Origin: Elephas maximus indicus
Lineage: Eukaryota > Chordata > Mammalia > Proboscidea > Elephantidae
Reading direction: 5' to 3'
NCBI RefSeq assembly: GCF_024166365.1
Contig: NC_064827.1
Location: 54,774,635 to 54,838,634 of the forward strand
DNA: 64,000 nucleotides
The position numbers and the translations under genes are program-made. The notes beneath the pieces are model-generated. The model was not told where the DNA came from. It made no database searches and was given only the letters and a program-made list of their open reading frames with translations. Below are positions 10,790-21,870 of this stretch, piece by piece; the stretch's first letter is position 1; the number at the start of each line of letters is the position of its first letter.

Positions 10790-11000
10790 TACAACAGGGT
10801 TATGTCTTAGGACTTCTTGGCTGCCCCTGCAGAATAATGAGCCATTGATCATTGCTGTGTTTCAATAAGTATTTTTTTCCCTGATAATGGGCCAATTTAT
10901 AATCTGAAGCCAGACATTGTCAAGTCTGGGCTCTCTTTAAAAAATGCATCATTAAGATTATTATTATTTGGAATTGCCATCTGGGTCGCATTTTAAAAAA
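10790..11000. promoter_or_regulatory. Candidate conserved noncoding element
   Basis: Repeat-free, AT-rich block with closely spaced TAAT/ATTA and CCAAT-like motifs: 'ataatgagccattgatcatt', 'gataatgggccaatttataa', 'gcatcattaagattatt'. The composition resembles vertebrate developmental enhancers. This is inference; no alignment was possible. Confidence 0.3.
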
Positions 11001-11950
11001 TAAAAGGTTTTCTTGTGCTTCTGGAAGCCACTTTTCCGGGACACTGCATCCTCAAGTCACCCCCTCACAGCATGGCCTCACAAGTACCAAGTCATTTGTG
11101 TAGACTTCTCAAAAGACTTTCTCCTGCATGATCCCATTTTTAACACAACCCCCAAAACACAATACCCACTCATTCACACAGCTGCCATTTACAGAGAGCC
11201 TATAACATGCCCGGCCCAATGCCAGATGCTGTGGAGAATGCAGTCTAATGGACATTAAATAAAAATTAGTACTATTTTGTGATGTTAAAATTTGGAAGCC
11301 ATGTAGGGTATTTTGTTTTCTAGAGGGAAATCAAGGTTCCGTCCACTCTGCCAAGCCTCATTCCACCACACAAAGAAAAGAGTGTGGACATGAATTGATC
11401 AGGTTTAATATGTCTTTTTAATATGTCTTGGACCACAGTGCCAGGGAGTGGAGCTTTGGATGTGAGAAGGAAAGAAGCTAAAGTGTTAAGGCCCCTTGGG
11501 GCTCTTTTTGTCCTCTCTCTCACACCTCTCTTGCTATTATCTCTTTGTAATTGCCTCTTCCTCCCACTAGAATACTGACATACGAAGGGCCTGGGCCACC
11601 CCCATCCTGGGAAAGGCTTTCTATTTCCCTGAGTGGAACTGTAGTAGAGCCTAGGGAGAAATTACAAGACCTACCTATATTGGTAAAATGTTTCTTGCAG
11701 TTTTATAGATGACATTGGGGTATGAGTTATTAGGAAAATTGATCCAAAATGTAATAAGTTCAAGAGAGTGTCCTTTCAATGTCATACTCAACCATTGTTT
11801 AACAGGCCCATCCAAGGACTATTTAATTTCCTATAGGAAAATGTACCAATCTTTAACTTTCCTATTTACTATTAAGTCTTAGACTTGGTGACATTTCATG
11901 CTAACTCGTAGATTTGTAACTAGCAGACATGTAACTAGTAGACATAAAAG
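11001..11950. other. Mostly unassigned; weak L2-like piece near 11170-11290
   Basis: 'gcccaatgccagatgctgtg' near 11215 recalls an L2 3' end. A 15-bp motif 'gtaactagcagacat' is repeated once in tandem with one change (11916-11945), just left of the next RTE copy. Nothing else is recognised. Confidence 0.35.
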
Positions 11951-12699
11951 CGAAGAGGACTTGAAGCACTTACTGATGAAGAGCAAAGACCAGAGCCTTC
12001 AGTATGGATTACGCCTCAACATAAAGAAAACAAAAATCCTCACAACTGGACCAATAAGTAACATCATGATAAATAGGGAAAAGGTTGAAGCTGTCAAGGA
12101 TTTCATTTCACTTGGATCCACAATCAACAGCCATGGAGGCAGTAGTCTAGAAATCAAAAGACTCATTGCATGGGGCAAATCTGCTGCAAAAGACCTCTTT
12201 TAAGTATTGAAAAGCAAAGATGTCACCTTGAAGACTAAGGTGCACCTGACCCAAGCCATGGTGTTTTCAATTGCCTCCTATGCATGTGAAAGCTGGACGA
12301 TGAATAAGGAAAACAAAGAAGAACTGACACCTTTGAATTGTGGTGTTGAAGAATACTGAATGTACCACGGACCACCAAAAGAACAAACAAACCTGTCTTG
12401 GAAGAAATACAAACAGAATGCTCCTTAGAAGCAAAGATGGTGAGACTACATCTCACATACTTTGGACATGTTGTCAGGAAGAATCAGTCCCTGAAGAAGG
12501 ACATCATACTTGGTCAAGAGAGGGTCACTGAAAAAGAGGAAGACCCTCAATGAGATGGAGTGACACAGTGGCTGCAACAATGGGCTTAAGCATGACAATG
12601 ATTGTGAGGATGGTGCAGGGCTGTGCAGTGTTTCGTTCTGCTGTGCATGGGGTTGTTATGAGTTGGAACTGATGTGATGGCACCTAGCAACAACAACAG
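11951..12699 (+). mobile_element. RTE-type LINE, 5'-truncated 3' portion
   Basis: It begins inside the region just after the RT catalytic box ('gaagaggacttgaagcac', encoding EEDLKHLL) and runs to 'ggcacctagcaacaacaaca'. It parallels 3820-4567. The reading frame is broken by a stop near 12200 and further frameshifts. It is non-functional. Confidence 0.93.
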
Positions 12700-13233
12700 A
12701 AATGTAAATAATCTAACTGATAGATAAGATAAGCCCAAAGGTTACGGTTTTATTGTCCTATAGGATATTAACCAGTTTTATATCTAAGCCAGTGACCTTA
12801 TTTTGATGTTCATTTTTTTGAAAGGGCATAAAATTATTCTGTTCATCAAATACTGTTTGAACCAGTTTTACCCTCTTACTCGCTCCCTCACTAATTAATG
12901 AGTTAAATAAAATCTTTGACACATGTTTATTCTACATTTTTAAGAACATTATATTTTCAGCTCTTGAAATTTATACTCTGACAGGGGTCAAAGACTGAGC
13001 CAGTGATAAGGAGATGTTCCTCTCTCTGACCTTGTTCTCTGGCATTTATCGCCCCAGGAACTTCAAAGGGGGTGACTGTAACAAGAAAGGATTCTAGTGT
13101 ACAGAATCTTAGGTTCTGGTCAAATGTCATCTCCAAGCCATTTCATCAAGACCACAAGCAATATATTGTAAAAAACAGAAATTCAAAATCAGATCACATG
13201 CAACAACAACAACAAAAAACTGTATCAGATTAT
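12700..13233. other. Unassigned sequence
   Basis: No repeat or gene recognised apart from a short CAA run at about 13201-13215. Confidence 0.4.
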
Positions 13234-13412
13234 GTTGTCGTTAGGTGCCGTCGAGTTAGTTCTGATTCATAGCGACCCCACATACAACAGAATGAAACAC
13301 TGCCCGGTCCTGCGCCATCCTCATAATTATTGTTACGCTTGAGCCCACTGTTGCAGCCACTGTGTCAATCCATCTTGTTGAGGGTCTTACTCTTTTTTGC
13401 TGACCTCTTTTT
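13234..13412 (-). mobile_element. RTE-type LINE 3' terminal fragment
   Basis: 'gttgtcgttaggtgccgtcg', 'gcttgagcccactgttgcag' and 'ccatcttgttgagggtctt' are the reversed last ~180 bp of RTE. The 88-residue minus-strand ORF across it (13256-13522) includes the RPSTRWIDTV tail segment that also occurs at 4410-4440. Confidence 0.88.
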
Positions 13413-13439
13413 TTTTCTACTTTACCAAACATTGGATTA

Positions 13440-14265
13440 TAGCCCAAATATAAAATAAACATTCGTGAGTTCATACCAATATAAATAATTGAATAAATAA
13501 ATAAATAGGAGATAACTGACAAATCTCCTGTGCATAAAAATTCAAAATAATTTACGTAGCTGCTCCTCCCTCAAGAAAGCGGAACATAACTCTCCACTCC
13601 TTAAGTATGGACTACACATAATGACTTTCTTTCAAAGAGTACTCTATGTGTGTGGCGCAGAGGGGGAGAGGTGGAGGGGACAGTGAGAGTAACTTTATAG
13701 TGCAAAGATCTGACAGACACTAACTCAGCCAGGTGATCAAGGTTAACATCAACAGTGATGGTGTGCACCTCTGATACGGTGTAATGAAAATGGCACTTAA
13801 CCTCTGTGGTCTTCCTTCCAAAAACAAATAACCCCAGCTAATCATGAGAAAAACATCAGACAAATCCCACGTGAGGGAGATTCTTCAGAATACCTGACCA
13901 GTACTCTTCAACACTGTCAAGGTCATCAAAAACAAGCAAAGTCTGAGAAACTGTCACAGTAAACAGGACCTTAAGGAGACAAGATAATTAAATGTGACGT
14001 AGTATCCTGGCTGGGATCGTAGAGCAAATAAAAGGACGTTAGGTAAAAATGAAGGAAATCTGAATAAAGTATGGACTTTAGTTAATAATAATGTGCCAAT
14101 ACTGGTTTATTAATTGTAATAAATGTATCACACTAACAGAATATAGTAATAATAACAGAAACTGGAGTTAGGGTATTTGGAAACTCTATACTAGCTTCAC
14201 AGTTTTTCTGTAAATCTAAAACTGTTCTAAAATGAAACGTTTATTTAAAAGTAAATAATAATACC
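13440..14265 (+). repeat. Old L1 (L1M-type) 3' UTR
   Basis: 'caggtgatcaaggttaacat', 'tcatgagaaaaacatcagac', 'ggaaatctgaataaagtatg' and the end 'ctaaaactgttctaaaatga' follow the order of an old L1 3' UTR. Subfamily uncertain. Confidence 0.55.
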
Positions 14266-14294
14266 ATCTACAAATTTTTAAAAATCAAATTAAC

Positions 14295-14369
14295 CTGATT
14301 TGAATCCCAATTCCACAATTATTAACTATAACCTTAGACAAGTTATTTAGCCTTTCTGAGCCTCTTAGA
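14295..14369 (+). repeat. MIR SINE, part 1
   Basis: 'gaatcccaattccacaatta' and 'gacaagttatttagccttt' match the MIR head. It continues at 14533 after an AfroSINE. Confidence 0.75.
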
Positions 14370-14532
14370 CCCAAAAAAACCCATTGCCGTCGAGTCGATT
14401 CTGACTCATAGTGGCCCTATAGGACAGAGTAGAACTGCCCCACCGAGTTTTCAAGGAGCGTCTGGTGGATTTGAACTGCCAACCTTTCGGTTAGCAGCTG
14501 AGCTTTTAACCACTACACCACCAGGGTTTCCA
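14370..14532 (-). mobile_element. AfroSINE with 11-bp target-site duplication
   Basis: Full length, reversed: 'acccattgccgtcgagtcg' to 'ccaccagggtttcc'. The MIR sequence 'agcctcttaga' is duplicated at 14359-14369 and 14533-14543, giving a dated insertion into MIR. Confidence 0.96.
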
Positions 14533-14610
14533 AGCCTCTTAGAAGATGATTAAATTACAATATTATGTACCTTACAATATCATTAGGAGTATGACATGTA
14601 AGAACACTAG
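14533..14610 (+). repeat. MIR SINE, part 2
   Basis: Continuation of 14295-14369 after the SINE, ending with 'tatgtaccttacaatatc', the degenerate MIR 3' part. A similar stretch recurs at 15757-15803. Confidence 0.5.
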
Positions 14611-15499
14611 TTCCCTTCACCTTGACTTTAGGTCTATTAAAAAAACACTGAAATGAAGGGAGGAAGGCATTCAAATTTCCCTCAAAATGTATGTTTTGCA
14701 CCTTCTTGAAACACTCTTTCCAGGCACAGGGTCTGCCTAGTACAAAGCTGAATAAATGTAACCATATCAACTCCCAAAATAGAGGGCTTAGCGCCCTCTT
14801 GGTCTCTGAGGTTCTTGGCTTACTAAGAAGGAAGGACGTGGTTGAGCCTTCCCGGGCCTATAGGGAAGAGCAAAGCCTGAGTGGGAGTAAACGTGGGGAC
14901 CGTCCTCACTCAGAAAAGCCTGAGGGGAACTCTGGAGGGTAATTGCCTAAGGAGACGGAGCCAAGTTTCTTCCCCAGGAGCTTCTGTTTGGATGGGGGAG
15001 TCAAAAAGAATCACATGGGGCCTTGAGACAGTGGGAGCGGGCTGCTGGGCACACCTGGAGTGGTAGCCGGCATGCCTCCCTGGACCATGAGCTGGGCAGT
15101 GAGATGATGCCAGTTTTTGAATAAACTGTCCCTCATAAGCTCTCCCTTTTTCTCATCCTCTTATTGTTGATATTGTGTTACTATGTTCCACAGATTTCTC
15201 ACTGCTCATTTTAGGAGACTTTGGGTATTGTGGAACTATTCAGTTGGATCAGTGTTACTCTCGAGAAGAGAGACTCCTGTGCTAGGTTAACATTAGTACT
15301 TCCAGGGTTTAATCCATTAGGATTCAGACAACCAGGTCCTTTCTCAGAAAGGGAGTTTGCAGTTACAAAAGCCTGTTTTATCAGAGATCTACACTAGAGG
15401 GCAGTATGGATGCTCTATTCTAGGGACGCCTGCTTCTTAAAGTGCACAGCTGAGTAATGGGTCTTCTCTGAAGTTTTCATGAGTAAGGAAACAGGAAGG
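14611..15499. other. Unassigned sequence
   Basis: GC-moderate, with short ORFs only (14691-14942, 14881-15066) that have no recognised domain. 'gaataaactgtccctc' near 15118 could be a polyadenylation site of an old element but stands alone. Confidence 0.35.
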
Positions 15500-15504
15500 T
15501 AGGT

Positions 15505-15670
15505 GTATCTGTTTTTATTGCTGTGTAACAAATTACCACAAACTTAGTGGTTTAAAACACCAACGGTTTGTTAGCTCAGTTTTGCAGGTCAGCAGTCTAG
15601 TGCTTTCACAATCGCAGATAGGAGACAACAGTGGGTGTAGCTGGCTGTGAGAAGTGATCCAGGAAACTAG
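15505..15670. repeat. Ancient LTR-like repeat fragment
   Basis: 'attgctgtgtaacaaattac' with 'cacaaacttagtggtttaaa' is a very common opening of an old mammalian interspersed repeat. The family is not named with confidence. 15671-15936 shows nothing beyond the MIR-like bit at about 15757. Confidence 0.55.
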
Positions 15671-15945
15671 GCGAATGAGTCACTTTACATTCGAGCCGTA
15701 AACTTGGGTAGGGAACTCTCTCATGCTATAGCCATTTTATTCAAGAAAGAGGACACTATTAAATTAAAATATTACGTACCTTACAATTACTTCTGAAGAG
15801 TATAAAAGAAATCAGCTGAATTGCATTTTGCTAGTTTTACAAACTTTTCTGAGTGTCCCTGAAATCTGACTTCCGATCAAAGTTTTTATTTCCTAAGACA
15901 GAATAGTTGAGACTGTGTTAGATTTATCAATGCACTAAAGTGTTT

Positions 15946-16100
15946 CTAAAAAACAAAACAAAACTCAATTCTGACTCATAGCAACCTTATGGGACAGAGT
16001 AGAAGTGCCCCATAGAGTTTCCAAGGAGCGACTGGTAGATTCGAACTGCCAACATTTTGCTTAGCAGCTGAGCTCTGAACCACTGTGCTACCAGGGCTTC
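15946..16100 (-). mobile_element. AfroSINE with 9-bp target-site duplication
   Basis: Reversed copy from 'aaaacaaaacaaaactcaat' to 'gtgctaccagggcttc', flanked by 'aaagtgttt' at 15937-15945 and 16101-16109. A tail segment is shortened. Confidence 0.94.
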
Positions 16101-16109
16101 AAAGTGTTT

Positions 16110-17218
16110 TTAAGTCTCCAAAATACTCCTGACTCTAGAATTCTTCTTCTGTGGTCTGTATTTCCTTGAGGCTGCTCTTTAACTGTTCCCTATTCTCAAA
16201 TATCCTAGAAGAAAATTAACCTCTCAAGGTTTCACAATGCAAAATCCTCCCTCCACTTTCAGTAGATCTGTAAGCTTTAGTAGGCCTAACAGAACACCCA
16301 AGTAGAATTGGGTTTAGCTGTACTGTTCGAGACAGAGACCTCAAAGCCTGTCTTTCCCTTCTTTTCTCTCACATGGGGTGTTTTCATTTTTTAAAAATAA
16401 AGTCAGCTGAAGGCAGGTCTTTGTTCTTTCTTGGCTGGAGAGATTTTTCTACAACAAACTTTGTTAGCCAGTTAGGAGTCTTTATTTCTCTCTCACTTGC
16501 TATCTAAGATTTATGGGGTACTGCTGCTCAAATTTGGTGACGAATCACATACACTTAAGAACTATCATTGGTTCCAAGATGTCAGGAGAGGCTAGATACT
16601 TCTACTGACTCTTTGGATCCAAGATACTAAGCAGTCACAAGCAGAACATGGGAATGTGTTCTTCAGAGAGAAACAGCAAATGCTCCTCTTTCTGCCTCTC
16701 TCAGTAACAGTCTCACTTATAGGCTATAGCTGTTAATCTATAACAGAATGGATTGCTAAATCTAGTAGACAGCGGAGAAGATATTACAATAAGGAAAAAG
16801 GAATTAACCTATAAAAACTTAATGGGGAAAAGGTTTATTACTTTGAGTTTGAGACATTTTATTACCTACTTTCGTGCGGCCACCTGGCTCCACGTGGACA
16901 ATAAAGTCTCCAAAAATATTGGTGTAAGGTTGCTGCTTGTCTTCATGAATGTATCCCGGTGACCTCAGGAAGGACACTGCCCCAAAAGGAGAGGTAGAGT
17001 CCCAGGACAGCTACCTAGCCACTCACCACATTACCAACAGCCAGATTGTTAAAAATAGCCAGTTGCTTGGTTTTTGGTAGGCTCCCCTGTGATTATGGCT
17101 GCCCCCTACTTTTCTATCAAATCTGACTTTGTCTGTCTCACTTTTGTCAATTTCTTTCCATTTAACAACTAAACTTTCCTGGCCCGATGACACCATCTAG
17201 TCGATATGCCTAATACAT
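16110..17218. other. Unassigned sequence
   Basis: Single-copy looking, with no repeat or exon recognised. The ORF at 16753-16962 is short and featureless. Confidence 0.4.
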
Positions 17219-17225
17219 AGCACAT

Positions 17226-17392
17226 TAAAAAAAAAAAGTTGCTGTCGAGTCAGCTCTGATGCATGATGACCCCACGTGTGTCAGAGTAGAACTGTGCTCC
17301 ATAGGGTTTCAGTGACTGACTTTTCAGAAGTAGATCACTAGGACTTTAGCAGCTGAGCACATTAACTGTTTGTATCACCCATGGACTCACAC
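17226..17392 (-). mobile_element. AfroSINE, long 'aagtagatca' variant
   Basis: A-run then 'gttgctgtcgagtcagctc', 'cagaagtagatcactaggac', 'agctgagcacattaactg'. Flanked by 'agcacat' (17219-17225 and 17393-17399). Confidence 0.9.
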
Positions 17393-17400
17393 AGCACATA

Positions 17401-17456
17401 AAACCAAAAAACAAAACCATTGCCATCAAGTCAATTCCAACTAATGGCAACGCCAT
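17401..17456 (-). mobile_element. Severely 5'-truncated AfroSINE
   Basis: Only the reversed tail is present ('aaaaccattgccatcaagtc', 'caattccaactaatggcaac'). It is flanked by 'agcacata' at 17393-17400 and 17457-17464, so it used the same target word as the neighbouring SINE. Confidence 0.85.
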
Positions 17457-17464
17457 AGCACATA

Positions 17465-18845
17465 CCAGTGACTTAAAATACATTAACTGAATTCAACTCT
17501 TCCTCCTTTACTTTCAAATTAATCTTAACTGGATGGGATTTATGCCTTCCTTAATCTAAATGCTGTTTTCTCAGACACTGTACCAGCACTAGCCATGTGA
17601 GTATGGAAGACAAAATATCCTCACTTTCAAAAACATTGTCCCACCTGGGTGTCACAGACCTGTAATGATCATAGGCATTTATTTTTTTAAGCCAATCTGG
17701 AAAACAGTTATACCTTAAAATGTAGCTCTCTGGTTCCATAGAGAAAAGGGGCTTAGCGAGGCCACTTCTCACAGGTAGATTGCCAAAGCATATGGCTGTT
17801 TTCTTTCCTGGCAACACAGCCTCTCTCTCCTTCAGGTTAACACTAGAGAAAACACATTAAACTTTTAAGTGTCCAATCCTTATCCAAGGTCCAGTTGCAG
17901 AAAATAATATTTGTGAAGAATTGTCCAAAGGATGCGTAGTCCATTCGTTCCTGTGGGCTATCAAATTGTTATCTTTGAATCAAGTCAAACCATCAGAGAA
18001 AACTTATTTGGCTTTTGCTGGCTGTGTCTGGTGTTTGGCTTTGCCTGCAAGGAGGGAGGTCATTTTTAGGAATCACCATTTCCAACAGCAGTTTTCTTAC
18101 TCTTCCTATTCCCTCTGTTCCATCCATTTATTATGTGACCTCTCTTTTATCAAGCAAGATTCCTTCGCTTTTTCAAGAAGGAGAAAACAAGAAAATGCAG
18201 TTGACAACTAGAGGGTTCCTTCTGGTTGGGGAAAAAAAAAAAAAGAGTAAGGCAAATAACACTCCTAGGTTAAAAATTTGTCTCATTACATACGAATAGC
18301 AACTTCCTGTTTTTTATTTATCAATCACTAAACATTTTTAAGGCTTTATTTTATAAGATCTCTTCACCTCTTCCAAAAAGTCACTACCTCTGGACACTTG
18401 AGGATCCTGAGTACTCAGAAGACGGTAGAGGAGATGAAGAAGAAAAACCCAAAAAAGAAGTATATTGGGAAAAAATGAGACATATACCAAGAAATAATTC
18501 CAAAGAAGGAAAATGCCACGTCCAAGAAGACATTCTTGACATTCTTACTTTCAAAGTTAAAACAACCTTCATAACAAATAGGAGAAGAATAATCAGGTAA
18601 TTTAAAATATATTCATGCAATAGAGTCTTGTATAGCATTAAGTGTTTATTTTGAACGATGTGTCGCAGCAAAGTTTAAGTAATGATAAATGAAAAAGAGC
18701 CAAGTAGAAAATCATATTGCACTGTAATCTACTTAGCAATTTGTGGGTCTATACCACTGTAAGACTGAGGGAAGGGTAAGGTATGGAGGTGAGGGAGAAT
18801 TACATCAAGGATAAAACCCTGAGGAACACTGGCATTTATGGAATA
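17465..18845. other. Unassigned sequence
   Basis: No gene recognised. ORFs at 17551-17817, 17921-18299 and 18384-18671 have no known motif or splice context. The end (18650-18790) faintly resembles an L1M 3' UTR. Confidence 0.35.
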
Positions 18846-18856
18846 TTCCAGGAATG

Positions 18857-19017
18857 TTGTTGTTAGGTGCCCTCTGTTCCAACTCATAGACTGATAGAGA
18901 CCCTATAGGACAGAGTAGAACTGCCCTGTAGGGTTTCCAAGAAGTGGCTGGTGGATTTGACCTGCTGATCTTTTGGTTAGCAGCCCATCTCTTAACCACT
19001 AAGCCATCAGGGGTCCC
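18857..19017 (-). mobile_element. AfroSINE with perfect 11-bp target-site duplication
   Basis: Reversed copy from 'ttgttgttaggtgccctctg' to 'aagccatcaggggtccc', flanked by 'ttccaggaatg' at 18846-18856 and 19018-19028. Its tail includes the RTE-like 'ttgttgttaggtgcc'. Confidence 0.96.
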
Positions 19018-19114
19018 TTCCAGGAATGAGTGACTTCAAAGGAGACAGAAAATACAAAGCAAAGACACCAAGAAAAGGAGAGAAGCAACAGAGTCTAAAG
19101 TCACAGAAGCTGAC

Positions 19115-19315
19115 AAAAGAGGGCATATCAGCTACTTTATATCCATGACCACATTTGGTCCTCACAAAAATCCTCAAAAATGGATTTTTGCTATGAACAA
19201 ACTGGGTTTCAAGAGGTTTAGCAAGTTGAACAACATTCCAGGTAAGGGCAAAATGGGATTTGAAGTCTGCCTCCAGGCTAAACCCATGCTCTTTGCTTTA
19301 CACCAGGCTGCCTCC
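19115..19315 (-). repeat. MIR SINE, diverged
   Basis: 'ccacatttggtcctcacaa', 'aacaaactgggtttcaagag', 'aaatgggatttgaagtctgc', 'ccatgctctttgcttta' follow reversed MIR order. Confidence 0.6.
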
Positions 19316-19726
19316 CTGCCATGTTAGAAATATTGCCTCATTGTGTATTAAAAAAAATTTTTTTTTTTTTTTTTTATTGTGTATTAAGTCATTGTTAAAT
19401 GGGATGGGTCAGTTGTGTTTTTTATTCAATGAATACACTTCTGATGGGAGGACAAAGGTAGGGGAGGAGAGGTGAGAGGATGGACCCCAGGGCAATAGAT
19501 TAGTATGGATTTCAAACTCCGTTGCCTACTGGGAAGTTAAGGTAAATGAGGAGCTAGTGTGGCAAATTGGAGAATGCCCAAACTATATAAAGGGGGCTGG
19601 GATGCAGGAATATGATACACTGTTGTCAGATATTCCATTTTGTTTAGAGTAGCCAGAAATCTGGATTTTATTTTTCTTTACAAAATTAATCAATTTTCAA
19701 ATGTTGGGAATTAACTCACAACACTT
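19316..19726. other. Unassigned, with T-run
   Basis: A T-run at about 19358-19374 with repeated flank ('tgtgtatta' on both sides, 19339 and 19379) may be a reversed poly(A) tail of a minimal insertion. Nothing else is recognised. Confidence 0.35.
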
Positions 19727-19737
19727 TTAAACACTAT

Positions 19738-19936
19738 CCAGATGCTGTCCAGTCATTCCAACTCATGACGACCCATATGTGTCAGAGTAGAACTGGCCTC
19801 CACATGTTTTCAATGGCTGATTTTTTAGAAGTAGATAATCAGGCCTTTCTTCTGAGGCACCTCTGGGTGGACTCGAACCACCAACCTCTAGGTTAGCAGC
19901 TGAGTGCATTAACTGTTTGCACCACCCAGTGACTCC
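19738..19936 (-). mobile_element. AfroSINE, long 'aagtagatca' variant, full length
   Basis: Reversed and complete: 'gctgtccagtcattccaac', 'agaagtagataatcaggcc', 'gaggcacctctgggtggac', 'tttgcaccacccagtgactc'. Target duplication 'ttaaacactat' and 'ttaaacaccat' at 19727-19737 and 19937-19947. Confidence 0.93.
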
Positions 19937-19947
19937 TTAAACACCAT

Positions 19948-20599
19948 GCAGACTAAACAAATCTGTTCAGTAGATTTGGTTCAGTTTTAGACCCCTGGCT
20001 CAGTATCTCAAAGAGTTTGTCTTCAGGAATTATACACTCAGTTGTGTTGATTTTATGCAGAGTCAATCCCTAGGCCAAGAGAAAATCCACTGAGGCTAAC
20101 ACTTGGAAAGGGGGCAGGCCTTTGGTGGGGGCCCTTCTTTTTCCATCTTCCTTCCCCAGCTTGTCTCCTTGGGCCCATCACTCAACTTTCCATGATGAAT
20201 GCTTTGTTGGGTTCTGTTCCATGAAGTTAAAGGAGCATGGAGTGTCTCTTATCACAGCCCTTCTTTTCTAGGAAAATAAATGGCCAGCTCCCTGGAGTTC
20301 GAATTTTTTATGCAATGACTTTCCTCTTTGAGATTTATTGCCGCAGCTTTGTGAGAGATTTGTAGTAAGTAGTGTTCAGGCTGTAGGTCTTAAATCCTCA
20401 ATGCCACAGTCATAACTCTCCAGGAAGGAAATGATAGAAGATCGCAGTAGCTAATATTGCATTATGATGATACTGTCTCTGCAGAAATGATTGCAGTCTT
20501 GCTTACTGCTATCTCACTTAGGAAGCATGAGTTCTTCAAATAAGCTTGAGACATCTGTCCCACTGGTGCTTTGTGAGATCTAGAGAAACCTCCAGACTA
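19948..20599. other. Unassigned sequence
   Basis: No repeat or coding signal recognised. Confidence 0.4.
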
Positions 20600-20720
20600 A
20601 GAAAAGAGAGCAAACATTTATTTAGTGTCTACCACTCACCTTTTTACATATGGGGAGACAGAGGTTTATATAATTTTTCCAAGTTCACCAGCTAAAAGAC
20701 ATCTCTGATTCCAAAACAAA
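20600..20720 (-). repeat. MIR SINE, diverged
   Basis: 'gcaaacatttatttagtgtc' and 'tggggagacagaggtttat' match the reversed MIR 3' and core parts. Confidence 0.55.
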
Positions 20721-21088
20721 TATCATCCAACATGTCAACTGGAACATATTCTTATTTTAAATACATAAAAGAATGTCTAATGAATCAAAGATGATGGGAG
20801 TAAATGGTGAAATATTTTTATCATTTTAGGTTTAACCTAAACCTCTTTCACTTTTAGATTTAGTATCCAGTCTACAGGCAGTGCAGGAGATAGAGAAACA
20901 GTTTAAATGACACCATAAGAAAACAGACAAACCCAGACTGTGAAACAAAAAACCTAGGTTATGAAATCGTCCTGGCCTTTTCAAAAGTCAATGTCCTGGA
21001 AAAAAAAATACTGGGGTACTGCTTTAGATTAAAAGATAGTAAAACATAAATTAACCAAATGCAATATATAAACCTTAATTGGATACTG

Positions 21089-21248
21089 GAAACCCTGGTG
21101 GCATAGTGGTTAAGTGCTACAGCTGTTAACCAAGAGGTTGGCAGTTTGAATCTGCCAGGTGCTCCTTGGAAACTCCACAGGGCAGTTCTACTCTGTCCTA
21201 TAGGGTTGCTATCAGTCGGAATTGACTCGACGGTAGTGGGTTTCTTTG
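21089..21248 (+). mobile_element. AfroSINE with 14-bp target-site duplication
   Basis: Complete and forward: 'gaaaccctggtggcatagtg' head with A box, 'ggttggcagtttgaatctgc' B-box region, tail 'cagtcggaattgactcgacg'. Target duplication 'ttaattggatactg' at 21075-21088 and 21249-21262, then a third copy at 21280-21293. Confidence 0.97.
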
Positions 21249-21293
21249 TTAATTGGATACTGGGTAGTGGGTTTCTTTGTTAATTGGATACTG
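21232..21293 (+). repeat. 31-bp tandem duplication at the SINE 3' junction
   Basis: The unit spanning the SINE tail ('ggtagtgggtttctttg') plus the target duplication is present twice without mismatch, 21232-21262 and 21263-21293. Confidence 0.95.
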
Positions 21294-21373
21294 GTTCCAA
21301 AAGGGCCAACTCTATAGTGCATCTTGAGAACAACTGAGGAAATTTGAATACGGACTGGTTGGTAGATAATATT

Positions 21374-21568
21374 CCGTTCCCATTGCCATTGAGTCAATTT
21401 CAATTTATAGCAATCCTATAGGACAGAGGAGAACTGCCCCATACGGCTACCAAGGCTGTAACATTCACAGGAACCACTTCTTTCTCGCATGGAGCGACTG
21501 GTAGATTTGAATCCGCAACCTTTCAGTTAGCAGCCGAGCACTTAACCACTGTACCACCAGGTCTCCCT
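21374..21568 (-). mobile_element. AfroSINE (long form) with 11-bp target-site duplication
   Basis: Reversed copy with the extra block 'aaggctgtaacattcacagg'. Target duplication 'tagataatatt' / 'tagatgatatt' at 21363-21373 and 21569-21579, inside the old L1. Confidence 0.92.
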
Positions 21569-21870
21569 TAGATGATATTAGGGAATTATTATTAATTATT
21601 TTAGATGTGGTAATGGTATTGTAGTGATGCTGGAACATGCCCTTATTCTTAAGAGCTATGTGGTAAAGTACTTAGGAGTGAAGTATCATCTGTTATTTAA
21701 TTTCAAATGGTTGCAAAAGTGTATGTGTGTCTGTGTGTGTGGTATAAAATACGGCAAAATGTTATCAATTGCTGAATCTAGGTGGTGAATACATAGGTAT
21801 TCATTATGCTATTCTCTCAACTTTTCTGTGTGTTTAAAATTTTTCATAATAAAAAGTTGAAAATAAGCAA

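Larger units (their letters stand above)
20870..21870 (+). repeat. Old L1 (L1M-type) 3' UTR split by two AfroSINEs
   Basis: Segments 20870-21074, 21294-21362 and 21570-21870 form one colinear element. They include 'gaaatttgaatacggactgg', 'gatgatattagggaattatt', 'ggtaatggtattgtag' and terminal 'tttttcataataaaaagtt'. It is paralogous to 31985-32530. Confidence 0.6.

Noticed and set aside
17219..17464. CRISPR-like regularly spaced short repeat
   Set aside because: The three 7-8-bp words are SINE target-site duplications; this is animal DNA.
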